From Streptomyces ferrugineus (GTDB lineage: Bacteria; Actinomycetota; Actinomycetes; Streptomycetales; Streptomycetaceae): 64,000 bases of DNA. A program made the position numbers and the translations under genes. Where the stretch lies: assembly GCF_015160855.1 (NCBI RefSeq), contig NZ_CP063373.1, forward strand, positions 744,001 to 808,000, in the 5' to 3' direction. The notes under the pieces are model-generated. The model saw only the letters and a list, made by a program, of their open reading frames with translations, did no database searches and had not been told where the DNA came from. This document shows, piece after piece, positions 1-7,621 of the stretch. The first letter of the stretch is position 1. Each line of letters opens with the position of its first letter.

Positions 1-115
1 CGTCCGCCTTGACCTCGTGCAGCCTGGCGTCCGGCGTGTCGGAGGTCAGGGCCTCGCCGTGCTCGCCGAGGAGGCGGAGGGCTCGGCCCAGGGCGGTGAG
101 TTGGGCGTGGTTCAT
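1..115 (-). CDS. N-terminal part of a small hypothetical protein, cut by the window edge
   Basis: Only the first 38 codons are present; the gene continues beyond base 1. The ATG is at 113-115 on the minus strand and the product begins MNHAQLTALGRALRLLGEHG. A GGAG motif lies about 8 bases upstream of the start. The visible part is helical, with alternating hydrophobic and charged residues, has no signal peptide or membrane segment, and no catalytic motif. I do not recognise a named family. The remaining 197 bases to the next gene hold only its probable promoter region. Confidence 0.6.
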   Translation of the reverse strand, partial: MNHAQLTALGRALRLLGEHGEALTSDTPDARLHEVKAD

Positions 116-312
116 GGGGCGGCTCCGGGGCTGGCGGGGGCCTTGGTCAGGTGGTGTGGCCGACCCTCAGCATGCACATGGGGGGTCCTGTGCTTCCGAG
201 CGGGTCATGAACTCCCTTGAGCTTCTCGGTGTCGAGGGTGAGACCTGGCGGGGGCTCGAGACCCTTGGGTGGCAGGAGGAACAGGAGTTGCTCGGCATAC
301 GGAACCGCCGTG

Positions 313-1143
313 TTAGGCGTTCAGGCGGGCGTACTGTTCCGGCGTGAGGCGGACCGTGTCCGCGCCCAGGTTCTCCTCCAGGTGTGCGATGCTCGCCGTT
401 CCCGGGATCGGGAGGATCACCGGGGAGTGGGCGAGGAGCCAGGCGAGGGTGACCTGGGTCGGTGTGGCGTCGAGTTCCCCGGCCACGGCGGCGATCTCCG
501 ACGACCGCCCGCCCGACTGTCCCGCCGCCACCGGCCGCCACGGCAGGAACGCGATGCCCGCCTCCTCGCACGCGGCGAGGACGGGCTCGTGCTCGCGGTC
601 GAGGGGGTTGTAGCGGTTCTGGACGCTCGCGATGTCCACGACGGCGCGGGCGTCGGCGAGTTCGGCGGCCGTCACCTCGGAGAGGCCGATGTGGCCGATC
701 TTGCCCTCGTCGCGCAGGTCGCGCAGGGCGCCGAGCTGGTCGGGCAGCGGCACGTCCGGGTCGAGGCGGTGGAGCTGGAGGAGTCCGATGCGGTCCAGGC
801 GGAGGCGGAGCAGGGCCTCGTCGACCTGGTCGCGCAGGTCGGCCGGTTCGCCGGCGTGCCGCCAGCCCTCACCGTCGGTGGTGTGGCGGATGCCGACCTT
901 CGTGGCGATCACGAGGTCCTCGGGGTACGGGTGCAGGGCCTCGGCGAGGAGGTCCTCGTTGCCGCCCCAGCCGTACATGTGCGCGGTGTCGATGAGTGTG
1001 ACGCCGAGTTCGACGGCTCGGCGGGCGACCGCGAGGCAGGTGGCACGGTCCTCGGCGGTCTCCGGTCGTAGGTGCATCGCCCCGAAGCCGAGCCGCCGTA
1101 CTTCCAGTTCGCCGCCGATGCGGAACGTCGTCGGTGCCGTCAT
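313..1143 (-). CDS. Aldo/keto reductase
   Basis: A 276-residue cytosolic NADPH-dependent carbonyl reductase of the aldo/keto reductase superfamily, close to the usual 270-320 residues. The catalytic tetrad is visible: Asp52 in IDTAHMYG, Tyr57, Lys82 in ATKVG and His125 in LLQLHRLD. The C-terminal cofactor-binding region has the typical PIPGT motif. ATG start at 1143. The physiological substrate cannot be told from sequence. It is followed on the same strand side by no obvious partner; murQ lies 27 bases upstream and is read in the same direction, so it could be a distal gene of the murR-murQ transcript, but nothing in its sequence links it to amino-sugar metabolism. Confidence 0.92.
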   Translation of the reverse strand: MTAPTTFRIGGELEVRRLGFGAMHLRPETAEDRATCLAVARRAVELGVTLIDTAHMYGWGGNEDLLAEALHPYPEDLVIATKVGIRHTTDGEGWRHAGEPADLRDQVDEALLRLRLDRIGLLQLHRLDPDVPLPDQLGALRDLRDEGKIGHIGLSEVTAAELADARAVVDIASVQNRYNPLDREHEPVLAACEEAGIAFLPWRPVAAGQSGGRSSEIAAVAGELDATPTQVTLAWLLAHSPVILPIPGTASIAHLEENLGADTVRLTPEQYARLNA

Positions 1144-1170
1144 ACGGCCACGCTAACAGGGGAGTCGACG

Positions 1171-2106
1171 TCAGCTCCCCGCCGTTTCCAGCGCGGCTCG
1201 GAGGTGGCCGTCGGCCGCGGCCAGGAGTCCGTTCGCCGTGGCGCCGTCCACGTCCGCCAGCAGGATCAGGATCGCCGTCTTCACCTCGCCGCCCGCCTCG
1301 GTCAGGGCGCGCTCGATGTCGGTGTCGGCGGCCCCGGTGGCGAGGGCGACGATGCGGCGGGAGCGGGCCCGGAGTTTGTCGTTGGAGGCGCGGACGTCGA
1401 CCATGAGGTTTCCGTAGGTCTTGCCGAGCCGGATCATCGTGATCGTCGACAGCATGTTGAGGACCAGCTTCTGGGCGGTGCCGGCCTTGAGGCGGGTCGA
1501 GCCGGTCAGCAGTTCGGGGCCGACGACGATCTCGATGCCGTGCTCGGCTGCGGAGGCGAGGGTGCTGCCCGGGTTGCAGGACAGGCCGATCGTCAGCGCG
1601 CCCTGCTGACGGGCGTGTTCGACCGCGGCGATGGCGTACGGCGTGCGTCCGGAGGCCGAGATGCCGACCACCGTGTCCGCCGGGGTGAGTGCGAGGGCGT
1701 CGAGGTCGGCGTGGGCCAGCTCCACGGAGTCCTCGGCGCCCTCGACGGAGGTGACCATCGCCGCCGGGCCGCCCGCGATGAGGCCGACGACCTGGGCGGG
1801 GTCGGTGTTGAAGGTGGGCGGGCACTCGGAGGCGTCGAGGATGCCGAGGCGGCCGGCGGTGCCGGCGCCCGCGTACAGGAGTCGGCCGCCGCGTGCCATC
1901 CGTTCCGCGACGGCGTCGATCGCGGCGGCGATCTCGGGGAGGCGGGCGGCGACGGCGGCGGGCACGGAGGCGTCCTCGCCGTTCATGAGCCGGGCGATGT
2001 CGAGGGTGGGGAGCTGGTCGATCTCGGCGAGTTCGGGGCGGAACGCCTCGGTGGTCAGGGTCTCCAACTCGGCACGCAGATCACGGGGGTTGGATGTCGA
2101 GGTCAT
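1171..2106 (-). CDS. murQ: N-acetylmuramic acid 6-phosphate etherase
   Basis: MurQ cleaves the D-lactyl ether of MurNAc 6-phosphate to give GlcNAc 6-phosphate and lactate, a cytosolic step of peptidoglycan recycling. The 311-residue length fits the family. The SIS-domain signature is present (YAGAGTAGRLG, residues 78-88). Glu94 (in DASECPPTF) and Glu125 (in VEGAEDS) have the same 31-residue spacing as the two catalytic glutamates of Escherichia coli MurQ (Glu83 and Glu114). The gene lies 42 bases downstream of the RpiR/MurR regulator on the same strand, so the two form an operon probably induced by MurNAc 6-phosphate. No dedicated MurNAc PTS transporter is in the window. Confidence 0.95.
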   Translation of the reverse strand: MTSTSNPRDLRAELETLTTEAFRPELAEIDQLPTLDIARLMNGEDASVPAAVAARLPEIAAAIDAVAERMARGGRLLYAGAGTAGRLGILDASECPPTFNTDPAQVVGLIAGGPAAMVTSVEGAEDSVELAHADLDALALTPADTVVGISASGRTPYAIAAVEHARQQGALTIGLSCNPGSTLASAAEHGIEIVVGPELLTGSTRLKAGTAQKLVLNMLSTITMIRLGKTYGNLMVDVRASNDKLRARSRRIVALATGAADTDIERALTEAGGEVKTAILILLADVDGATANGLLAAADGHLRAALETAGS

Positions 2107-2148
2107 GAGAGACGGCTCTTTCTGATGTGCTGTGTCCGGTCCGACCTG

Positions 2149-3060
2149 CTATCGGCGATGCCGGTGGGCCAGTGCCTCGTAAGACGCGGCCAGCGCCGGC
2201 GCCGCCGTCTCGTAGGTCCGCTGGGCGACCCCGACGAACAGACAGTCCACCACCAGCAACTGGCTGGTCCGCGACGACATCGCCGCCGGCCGCAGCTCAC
2301 TCTCCCGCGCGGTGGACGTCGTGAGGATGTGGTCGGCGTACTGGGTGACCGCCCCGTCCGGGCGTCCGGTGATGGCGACCGTCGTGGCCCCGTGCTCGAA
2401 CGCGACCCGCAGTGGCTCGATGACATCGCCGGTCGTCCCGGAGTGCGTGATCGCGATGGCCACGTCACCGGCCCGCAGCTGCACCGCGTTCGTCACGGCG
2501 AGATGCGGATCGCTGTGGGCGTGGGCTATCAGCCCTATCCGCAGCAGCTTCTGCGTCAGGTCCTGGGCGACCAGCCCCGACGCCCCGACGCCGTACACAT
2601 CGATACGGCGGGCCCCGGCGGCGGCCGACACCGCGGCACCGAGCTGGACCGTGTCGAGTCCGGCCGCCGTGTCCGCGAGGGTCTGCTGCTCGTCGTACGC
2701 GAGTTTCGTGACGACGTCCGCGATGGGGTCGTCCACCGCGATGTCGGTCGTGATGGCCGGGGCGCGGCCCGACTGCTGCTGGGCGGCGAGGCCGGCGAGG
2801 GCGAGGCGCAGATCGCGGTAGCCGGGGTAGCCGAGAAGGCGGGCGGTGCGTACGACCGTGGCCTCGCTGGTGCCGGTGAGCTCGGCGAGGCCGGTGACCG
2901 TGAGGGCCGCGCAGCCCGCCGGGTCGTTCGCGACCGCTTCGGCGACGCGCTGCATGGAGCGGGTCATCGACGGTGCGAGCGTGCGGACCTTGGCCGCGAG
3001 GGCGGCGGGCGCCGGTGCCGTGCTCGCCCGGCCGAAAGTTTCCTTCACTTCATGGGTCAC
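2149..3060 (-). CDS. MurR/RpiR family transcriptional regulator
   Basis: A 303-residue sugar-phosphate-responsive regulator. The N-terminal RpiR-type helix-turn-helix occupies about residues 30-105 (motif GTSEATVVRTARLLGYPGYRDLR region), and the SIS ligand-binding domain about 125-270 (ARRIDVYGVGASG, ITHSGTTGD). In this family the effector is usually a sugar phosphate; the coupling to murQ points to MurNAc 6-phosphate. The start is GTG at 3060 with AAGG just upstream. A perfect TGAAA-N5-TTTCA inverted repeat lies 4-18 bases before the start codon, which suggests autoregulation by blocking transcription or initiation. Confidence 0.9.
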   Translation of the reverse strand: MTHEVKETFGRASTAPAPAALAAKVRTLAPSMTRSMQRVAEAVANDPAGCAALTVTGLAELTGTSEATVVRTARLLGYPGYRDLRLALAGLAAQQQSGRAPAITTDIAVDDPIADVVTKLAYDEQQTLADTAAGLDTVQLGAAVSAAAGARRIDVYGVGASGLVAQDLTQKLLRIGLIAHAHSDPHLAVTNAVQLRAGDVAIAITHSGTTGDVIEPLRVAFEHGATTVAITGRPDGAVTQYADHILTTSTARESELRPAAMSSRTSQLLVVDCLFVGVAQRTYETAAPALAASYEALAHRHRR

Positions 3061-3063
3061 CCT

Positions 3064-3078
3064 TGAAAGGTATTTTCA
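3064..3078. promoter_or_regulatory. Probable MurR/RpiR operator (TGAAA-N5-TTTCA)
   Basis: TGAAA (3064-3068) and TTTCA (3074-3078) are perfect inverted arms around a 5-base spacer, immediately upstream of the RpiR-family gene start and between it and the divergent 125-residue gene. AT-rich islands like this stand out in the GC-rich background. Assignment to MurR is inferred from position and symmetry. Confidence 0.6.
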
Positions 3079-3115
3079 GATCCGAGGTGTGGTCAAGGGT
3101 GCGCACAATAGGAGC

Positions 3116-3493
3116 ATGGAACCTGTAAGTCCGCTCAGCCCGCTGGAGCAGGCGCTGCACACCGCCCGCGCCCTCGTGCTCGCCGACCTGGTCGCGGGCG
3201 AGGTCGCCGAGGCGGACGTGGTGTCGTTGGTCGAGGAGTCGGTCGTACAGCGACGCTGGTGGGTGGAGCAGTGGCCGGACGGTGTCGAGTACGTGGCCGG
3301 GCTGGTCGCCCAGGACGTCCAGGACGCGCTGCTGGACAAGTACGGCCGCTGGCCGCTGTGCCCGGTGTGCGGAGCCGGCGACCCGCACGCGCTGGAGGTC
3401 GAGCCGGAGCTCGGGCCCGATCCGCACTGGGTGTGCCACAAGGCGGGCGTGAAGGTCGCCGCGGTGGGATCGCTGGGGCCCGCGACCTCGTGA
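3116..3493 (+). CDS. Hypothetical protein with CxxC zinc-ribbon-like motif
   Basis: A 125-residue cytosolic protein starting at ATG 3116, with GGAG six bases upstream. The N-terminal 80 residues are helical and rich in Trp/Val (RRWWVEQWPDG). A CPVCG motif near residue 84 and a WVCHKAG segment further on look like a partial zinc ribbon; only three cysteines are seen, so metal binding is uncertain. Its stop TGA overlaps the GTG start of the downstream DUF4031 gene by four bases (GTGA), implying translational coupling. Function unknown; the fixed pairing with DUF4031 is the best clue. Confidence 0.8.
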   Translation: MEPVSPLSPLEQALHTARALVLADLVAGEVAEADVVSLVEESVVQRRWWVEQWPDGVEYVAGLVAQDVQDALLDKYGRWPLCPVCGAGDPHALEVEPELGPDPHWVCHKAGVKVAAVGSLGPATS

Positions 3494-3759
3494 CGATCTA
3501 CATAGACCCGCCCACCTGGCCGGGCCACGGCCGGATGTGGTCCCACCTGGTGAGCGATGTGTCGTACGACGAACTGCACGCGTTCGCCGAGGCGTTGGGC
3601 GTGCCGCGGCGGGCCTTCGAGCGGGATCACTACGACATCCCGTCCCACCGCTACGCCGACGTGGTGCGCGCCGGCGCGGTGGAGGTCAGCAGTCGTGAGG
3701 TGGTGCGGTTGCTGCGGGGGGCGGGGCTGCGCAGGGCGAAGGGGCGGGGATGGGGCTGA
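3490..3759 (+). CDS. DUF4031 domain protein
   Basis: An 89-residue protein beginning VTIYIDPPTWPGHGRMWSHL, which is the hallmark of DUF4031 proteins: the conserved start TIYIDPPxWPxHG and later SHRYADVVRAGA segment fill the whole length. The GTG start at 3490 overlaps the upstream stop by four bases. There is no signal peptide or membrane segment. The biochemical role of DUF4031 is not established. The coupling suggests it acts together with the zinc-ribbon-like protein encoded upstream. Confidence 0.88.
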   Translation: MTIYIDPPTWPGHGRMWSHLVSDVSYDELHAFAEALGVPRRAFERDHYDIPSHRYADVVRAGAVEVSSREVVRLLRGAGLRRAKGRGWG

Positions 3760-3796
3760 CGCCCGCCCGTTCCGCCTCGCGCGAGGCCCCTGCCGG

Positions 3797-4273
3797 TTAC
3801 GCGAACTGGCCGGGCCGGTAGGAGCCGGCCGGCTGCTGGACCAGGACGTTCAGCCGGTTGAAGGCGTTGATCAGCGCGATCAGGGACACCAGCGCGCCGA
3901 GCTGCTCCTCGTCGTAGTGCTTGGCGGCGTTCTCCCACACCTCGTCCGGTACGCCGCCGGCCGCGTCGGCGATGCGGGTGCCCGCCTCGGTCAGCTCCAG
4001 CGCGGCGCGCTCGGCCTCGGTGAAGAGGGTGGCCTCGCGCCAGGCGGCGACGAGATTGAGACGGACGGTGTCCTCGCCCGCGGCGACGGCGTCCTTGAAG
4101 TGCATGTCGGTGCAGAAGCCGCAGCCGTTGATCTGGCTGGCGCGCAGCGTCACCAGGTTCTGCGTCGAGACGGGCAGCGGCGAGTCGTGGACCACCTTGC
4201 CCGCCGAGACGATGTGCTTCAGGAACTTGCCGACGGTCGGGATCTCAAAGGCGTTCAAACGGGCGGTGCTCAT
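3797..4273 (-). CDS. Carboxymuconolactone decarboxylase/AhpD-like protein
   Basis: A 158-residue member of the AhpD-like alkylhydroperoxidase fold. The redox motif CGFC (Cys51 and Cys54 from the start chosen) is followed by TDMHFKDA, the CxxC-x3-H arrangement of peroxidase-active members. Such proteins use a thiol partner to reduce peroxides or act as general redox carriers in the cytosol. I place the start at ATG 4273 (MSTARLN) because GAGGAG sits six bases before it; an ATG six codons upstream (4291) lacks a ribosome site. It stands alone, 92 bases from the next gene upstream. Confidence 0.9.
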   Translation of the reverse strand: MSTARLNAFEIPTVGKFLKHIVSAGKVVHDSPLPVSTQNLVTLRASQINGCGFCTDMHFKDAVAAGEDTVRLNLVAAWREATLFTEAERAALELTEAGTRIADAAGGVPDEVWENAAKHYDEEQLGALVSLIALINAFNRLNVLVQQPAGSYRPGQFA

Positions 4274-4365
4274 GGCGAACTCCTCAGTCATGGGCCGTGG
4301 TCGGTGGGTACACAGCTATGACGGAGCGGTTCGGCGGGATGTGACGTGGAGAGAAGTGACGTGAG

Positions 4366-4803
4366 TCACTCGGTCTGTGTTCCGGTGGAGTGCTCGGCCC
4401 GCCGCATCGGGTACCAGGTCTCGCCGGACGGGCGGGGCGGGTCCGACAGGTTCCAGCTCCACGACAGCGTCGGCGTGATGCGCAGGTAGTGGCCCGGGCC
4501 CACCATGCCGCTCCGCTCGACGGGGCCGTCGGCGACGCCGTACACCCGGATGCCGCGGGCGACGAACGGCTCGATGGAGATCAGCTCGTCCACGACGAAG
4601 GCCACCTTGTGGCGGCCGTGCTCGATGTTGCGGAACTTGCGGGTGCGCAGCACCTCCGCGCGCGGGCCGCCCACCCAGAAGCGGCTGCCGTCGAACTCGA
4701 GGGCCACCGGGACCACATCGGGCTGCCCGTTTGCGCAGAGGCTGGCGAAGCGGGCGAGCGGGTTCGTGCTGAGGTAGGCGATCTCCTCGTCGGTGAACGA
4801 CAC
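4366..4803 (-). CDS. PPOX-class F420-dependent oxidoreductase
   Basis: A 145-residue split beta-barrel protein of the pyridoxamine 5'-phosphate oxidase superfamily. Recognisable segments are FASLCANGQPDVVPVALEFD, FWVGGPRAEVLRTRKFRNI and the C-terminal ITPTLSWSWNL, the pattern of actinobacterial F420-binding members. These use reduced deazaflavin F420 to reduce small substrates; which substrate cannot be read from the sequence. GTG start at 4803. Length is normal. A second, distinct PPOX gene lies at 51985-52422. Confidence 0.9.
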   Translation of the reverse strand: MSFTDEEIAYLSTNPLARFASLCANGQPDVVPVALEFDGSRFWVGGPRAEVLRTRKFRNIEHGRHKVAFVVDELISIEPFVARGIRVYGVADGPVERSGMVGPGHYLRITPTLSWSWNLSDPPRPSGETWYPMRRAEHSTGTQTE

Positions 4804-4879
4804 GGCGGCTCCCTGGGGCGGCGGCGGTGCGGGTCGGTCCCGCCCCAGGCTAGGCCTAAGGTCAGGCCGCCGTATGCCG

Positions 4880-5998
4880 TCATCTGCGGACGTACAGCCT
4901 CAGCGACTGCTCCATGTCGTGCTCCTCGCGGGCCATGCGCTCCTCCTCGACGGTGGCCCGTACATAGCCCGCGCGGGTGACGACGGCCTGCGAGGGGACG
5001 TTGTCGTGCTCGATGGCCGCGTACAGCAACTGGACGTCGTCCCTGGCCAGGGCCGACTCGGAGAGGGCGGTCAGGGCCTCGGTCGCGTAGCCGTGGCCGC
5101 GGGCGGAGGCGGCGAGGTCGTAGCCGACCTCGGCCCGCCCCTCGTCGTCCGGTACGCCGTGGAAGCCCATGCCGCCGACCGCGCGGCCGTCCTCCCGTCG
5201 CACGAGCACGAACAGCCCCCACTCCGGCCGGTGCACGCCCCCCTCGTACGCCTTCGTCATCCACTTCGCGGCCTCCCGCGTGCCGTCGAACGGCCCGCCC
5301 TCGACCCACCGGAACCCGCCGTCGCCGCCGTCGCGCAGATCGGCGGCGGCCGCGGGGGTGACGCCCTGGAGGGTGAGGCGGTCGGTGGGGATGACGAGGT
5401 TGTTGTTCCAGCGCCACTCGGTGACCGGCGGGCGGCCCGGGAGGTCGGCGCGGCCGGTCGCCCACAGCAGGGTGCGCCAGTGGTCGGTGCCGGACTCCGG
5501 GCCGGGTTCGGGGCGGATGTGCGGGAAGATCGTCGTGAGGACGAACTCGGGGAGTTCGGCGGGCGGTTCGTACGTCAGGCCGAGGCCCTCGGCGATGTCG
5601 TGGGTGTGCAGCAGCACCTCGGCGACCCCCATCGCCGCGAAGCCCTCGCGGTCGGCGCTGCGGAACGGGTACGGGTGGAAGGCGCGCACCTCGCGCGGTG
5701 TGGTGCGGATGACGGCGGCGAACAGGGCGCCGGTCGTCTCGATGACCTGGAGCAGCCCTTCGTTGTCGGTGCCGTCGTCCAGGGTGATCTCGAAGGGGAC
5801 GTAATCGTCCTGTGCGCGGCCCGCCAACTGGCCGCCGTAGGCGATGAGGTCCTCGGCGATGTGGAACGCCGTCTTGTGACAACTCCACTCCAGCCGACCG
5901 GCCTTCACGCCTTCCCAGTCCTGGTCCACCGCGGTGCGCAGCAGTGCCACGCAGCTCGCCACGGCCTCGGTCGCGCGTTCCCCGCCCATGTGTCGCAT
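4880..5998 (-). CDS. Mycothiol-dependent isomerase-fold / GNAT acetyltransferase fusion
   Basis: A 372-residue two-domain protein. Residues about 1-210 have the maleylpyruvate isomerase/DinB-like four-helix fold used by mycothiol-dependent enzymes, with metal-ligand-like histidines (SCHKTAFHIAEDL and LLHTHDIAEGL). Residues about 215-370 are a GNAT acetyltransferase: motif A is AASARGHGYATEAL and the closing part is EHDNVPSQAVVTRAGY. The two activities are usually on separate polypeptides; their union suggests acetylation of a substrate handled by the thiol-dependent domain, or a detoxification role. ATG start at 5998; a second ATG three codons on is possible. Substrates unknown. Confidence 0.85.
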   Translation of the reverse strand: MRHMGGERATEAVASCVALLRTAVDQDWEGVKAGRLEWSCHKTAFHIAEDLIAYGGQLAGRAQDDYVPFEITLDDGTDNEGLLQVIETTGALFAAVIRTTPREVRAFHPYPFRSADREGFAAMGVAEVLLHTHDIAEGLGLTYEPPAELPEFVLTTIFPHIRPEPGPESGTDHWRTLLWATGRADLPGRPPVTEWRWNNNLVIPTDRLTLQGVTPAAAADLRDGGDGGFRWVEGGPFDGTREAAKWMTKAYEGGVHRPEWGLFVLVRREDGRAVGGMGFHGVPDDEGRAEVGYDLAASARGHGYATEALTALSESALARDDVQLLYAAIEHDNVPSQAVVTRAGYVRATVEEERMAREEHDMEQSLRLYVRR

Positions 5999-6025
5999 GC
6001 CGGGCAGGCTACGGGCGCCGGGCGC

Positions 6026-6724
6026 TCAGAGCGACAGCATTTCCAGTTCGGCGGCGAGGTTGTAGCGGGCCGTCGCCTCCCACTCCTTGCGGCCGTACGG
6101 CGTGCGGAACAGGCTCGGCAGGTCGAGGAGCTGACGCAGGATCGCGGCACGGCCCTCGCGGAAGGCGTCGTTCGGCACGAAGTGGTACTCCTCGCGGACG
6201 GCGGCCGTGTAGGCGGCGTACACGGAGGGCGGGGCGGCGAGGACGGCGAGGTCGGCGTCGCACAGGACCTGGCCGTCGCGGTCGTCCGGCGCCGGGTCGT
6301 GGGTGACGGTGAGACGCACGAGACGGGCGACCTCGGCGGTGCGCTCCGCGGGGACACCGGCCTCGGGGAGGGCGCGTTCGGCGAGACGGGCGGAGCGCTC
6401 CTCGTTCTCGGAGCGGTCCGGGAGGTAGACGGCGTCGTGGAACCAGGCGGCGAGGCGTACGACGTCCGGGTCGTCGGCGTGGTCGGCCAGCTCGTCGATG
6501 CGGTCCAGGACGGCGGTGAGGTGGGTGAGGGTGTGGTAGCGGCGCTGGGGTTCCCGCCAGCGGGTGAGGAGGTTGTCGGCGTAGGGGGTCGGGTCGGGGG
6601 CGGTGGCGGGGGAGCGGGTGGCGTCGAGGGCTTGGGCGAAGCGGGTGCGCAGGGCGTCGAGGGCGTTGGGGGAGACGGGGGAGTCGGGGGTGTTGGGGGT
6701 GCTCGGGGTGCGGGGATCGGCCAT
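6026..6724 (-). CDS. HD-superfamily predicted metal-dependent phosphohydrolase
   Basis: A 232-residue protein of the COG4339-type HD family. The first 35 residues are a low-complexity Pro/Ser/Thr-rich leader; then comes the signature RRYHTLTHL near residue 67 and the HD dyad in AAWFHDAVY near residue 95, with SENEERSA and later TVTHD and DADLAVL providing further metal ligands. These enzymes are predicted to hydrolyse phosphate esters with divalent metal; no substrate is known. I chose ATG 6724 (MADPRTPS) because upstream sequence in the same frame has no coding character. It is transcribed divergently from the isomerase at 6811. Confidence 0.85.
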   Translation of the reverse strand: MADPRTPSTPNTPDSPVSPNALDALRTRFAQALDATRSPATAPDPTPYADNLLTRWREPQRRYHTLTHLTAVLDRIDELADHADDPDVVRLAAWFHDAVYLPDRSENEERSARLAERALPEAGVPAERTAEVARLVRLTVTHDPAPDDRDGQVLCDADLAVLAAPPSVYAAYTAAVREEYHFVPNDAFREGRAAILRQLLDLPSLFRTPYGRKEWEATARYNLAAELEMLSL

Positions 6725-6810
6725 GGCGCCATTCTGGCGGGTGCGCCGGGGTGGGGCCGGGTGTGTCGGCGTTCTCCCCGGGGGCGCGCCCGGCGGCCTA
6801 GCGTGGGGCC

Positions 6811-7485
6811 ATGACTTCTGCTGACGTGCACGATGTACGGGATCCCGAACTGCCGGGGCGGCTGCTGGTCGTCGAGCGGGACGCGCTGGTTCCGCTGCTG
6901 CGGGCGCGGCCGGACGCGGACTTCGCGCTGCCGACCGTCGCGTGTCCGGGGTGGTCGGTGCGGGATGTGCTGGCGCACTGTTCGTCCGCCCTGATGCGGG
7001 TGGTGGAGAGCCGGTTCGAGGAGGGCGTGTTCTCGCCCGAGTGCAACGACCGGGACATCGCCGAGCGCGCCGACTGGACCAACGCGCGGGTCGTCGACGA
7101 GCTGGAGCGCGGGATGACCGAGGCGGGGCCGGTGATCGCCAAGGCCGGCGGGGCGCTGGACGGCGTCGCGCTCGGGGAGTGGGTGCACGCCGGTGACGTA
7201 CGGGAGGTGTTCGGGGAGCCGGGTGCGTACGCCGGGGCCGGGCTGCCCGACGCGCTCCGGCTGCTGGCGTGGCTGACCCGTGAGCGGCGGCACGTCCCGC
7301 TGCACGCCGACCTGGACGACGTGGACGAGCCCCTGCGGCTGGGGGAGGCGGCGGCGCCGAGGCCTCCGGCGCGGTACATCGGGGAGGCGGCGACGCTGAT
7401 GCGGATCTACGCCGGGCGGCCGGTGGACGGGGCGGACTACGAGCTGGTGGGGGTGGAGGCGGGGGAGCTGAACATCTTCGGGTGA
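6811..7485 (+). CDS. Maleylpyruvate isomerase family mycothiol-dependent protein
   Basis: A 224-residue protein of the mycothiol-dependent maleylpyruvate isomerase family. Typical features are TVACPGWSVRDVLAHCSS (His of the metal triad), a central GVALGEWVHAGDVREVFG (second His), and the C-terminal half in the SCP2/MDMPI-C style. Members use mycothiol, the actinobacterial low-molecular-weight thiol, to isomerise or conjugate substrates. ATG start at 6811 with GTGGGG upstream. It is monocistronic; the substrate is unknown. Confidence 0.85.
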   Translation: MTSADVHDVRDPELPGRLLVVERDALVPLLRARPDADFALPTVACPGWSVRDVLAHCSSALMRVVESRFEEGVFSPECNDRDIAERADWTNARVVDELERGMTEAGPVIAKAGGALDGVALGEWVHAGDVREVFGEPGAYAGAGLPDALRLLAWLTRERRHVPLHADLDDVDEPLRLGEAAAPRPPARYIGEAATLMRIYAGRPVDGADYELVGVEAGELNIFG

Positions 7486-7533
7486 CGGGGCGGGGACATG
7501 GGGTGAGCCGGTCCTCGGTGGGTAAGCGTAGGC

Positions 7534-7556
7534 TGGACCAGAATTGGACTAGACCT
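7534..7556. promoter_or_regulatory. Tandem DasR/chitinase-box-like repeats before cutC
   Basis: TGGACCAGAAT (7534-7544) and TGGACTAGACC (7545-7555) abut as an imperfect 11-base direct repeat; the second copy with its flanks resembles the DasR element (ACTGGTCTAGACCACT) at 12 of 16 positions and the chitinase promoter box TGGTCCAGACCT at 10 of 12. They lie 66-88 bases before cutC. Binding by DasR or another GntR protein is an inference. Confidence 0.4.
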
Positions 7557-7566
7557 GTGCGGGTCG

Positions 7567-7590
7567 GGTCTGTAGGTCTGTAGGTCTGTA
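7567..7590 (+). repeat. Three tandem copies of GGTCTGTA
   Basis: Three perfect head-to-tail copies of the octamer GGTCTGTA fill 7567-7590, ending 31 bases before the cutC start codon. Each carries GGTCT, the half-site of the DasR-type element found just upstream. The array probably lies in the 5' leader of the mRNA. Confidence 0.7.
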
Positions 7591-7621
7591 GCCGCCGTCG
7601 AATGCCGAGGAATGGGGTCCC

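Noticed and set aside
1072..3066. Open frame of 664 codons on the plus strand over murQ and murR
   Set aside because: Antisense shadow of two well-conserved genes; its translation is repetitive Arg/Gly/Asp-rich with no recognisable family.
7486..7621. A CRISPR-like or structured repeat array before cutC
   Set aside because: Only three 8-base copies without spacers; it is a short tandem repeat, not a CRISPR array.
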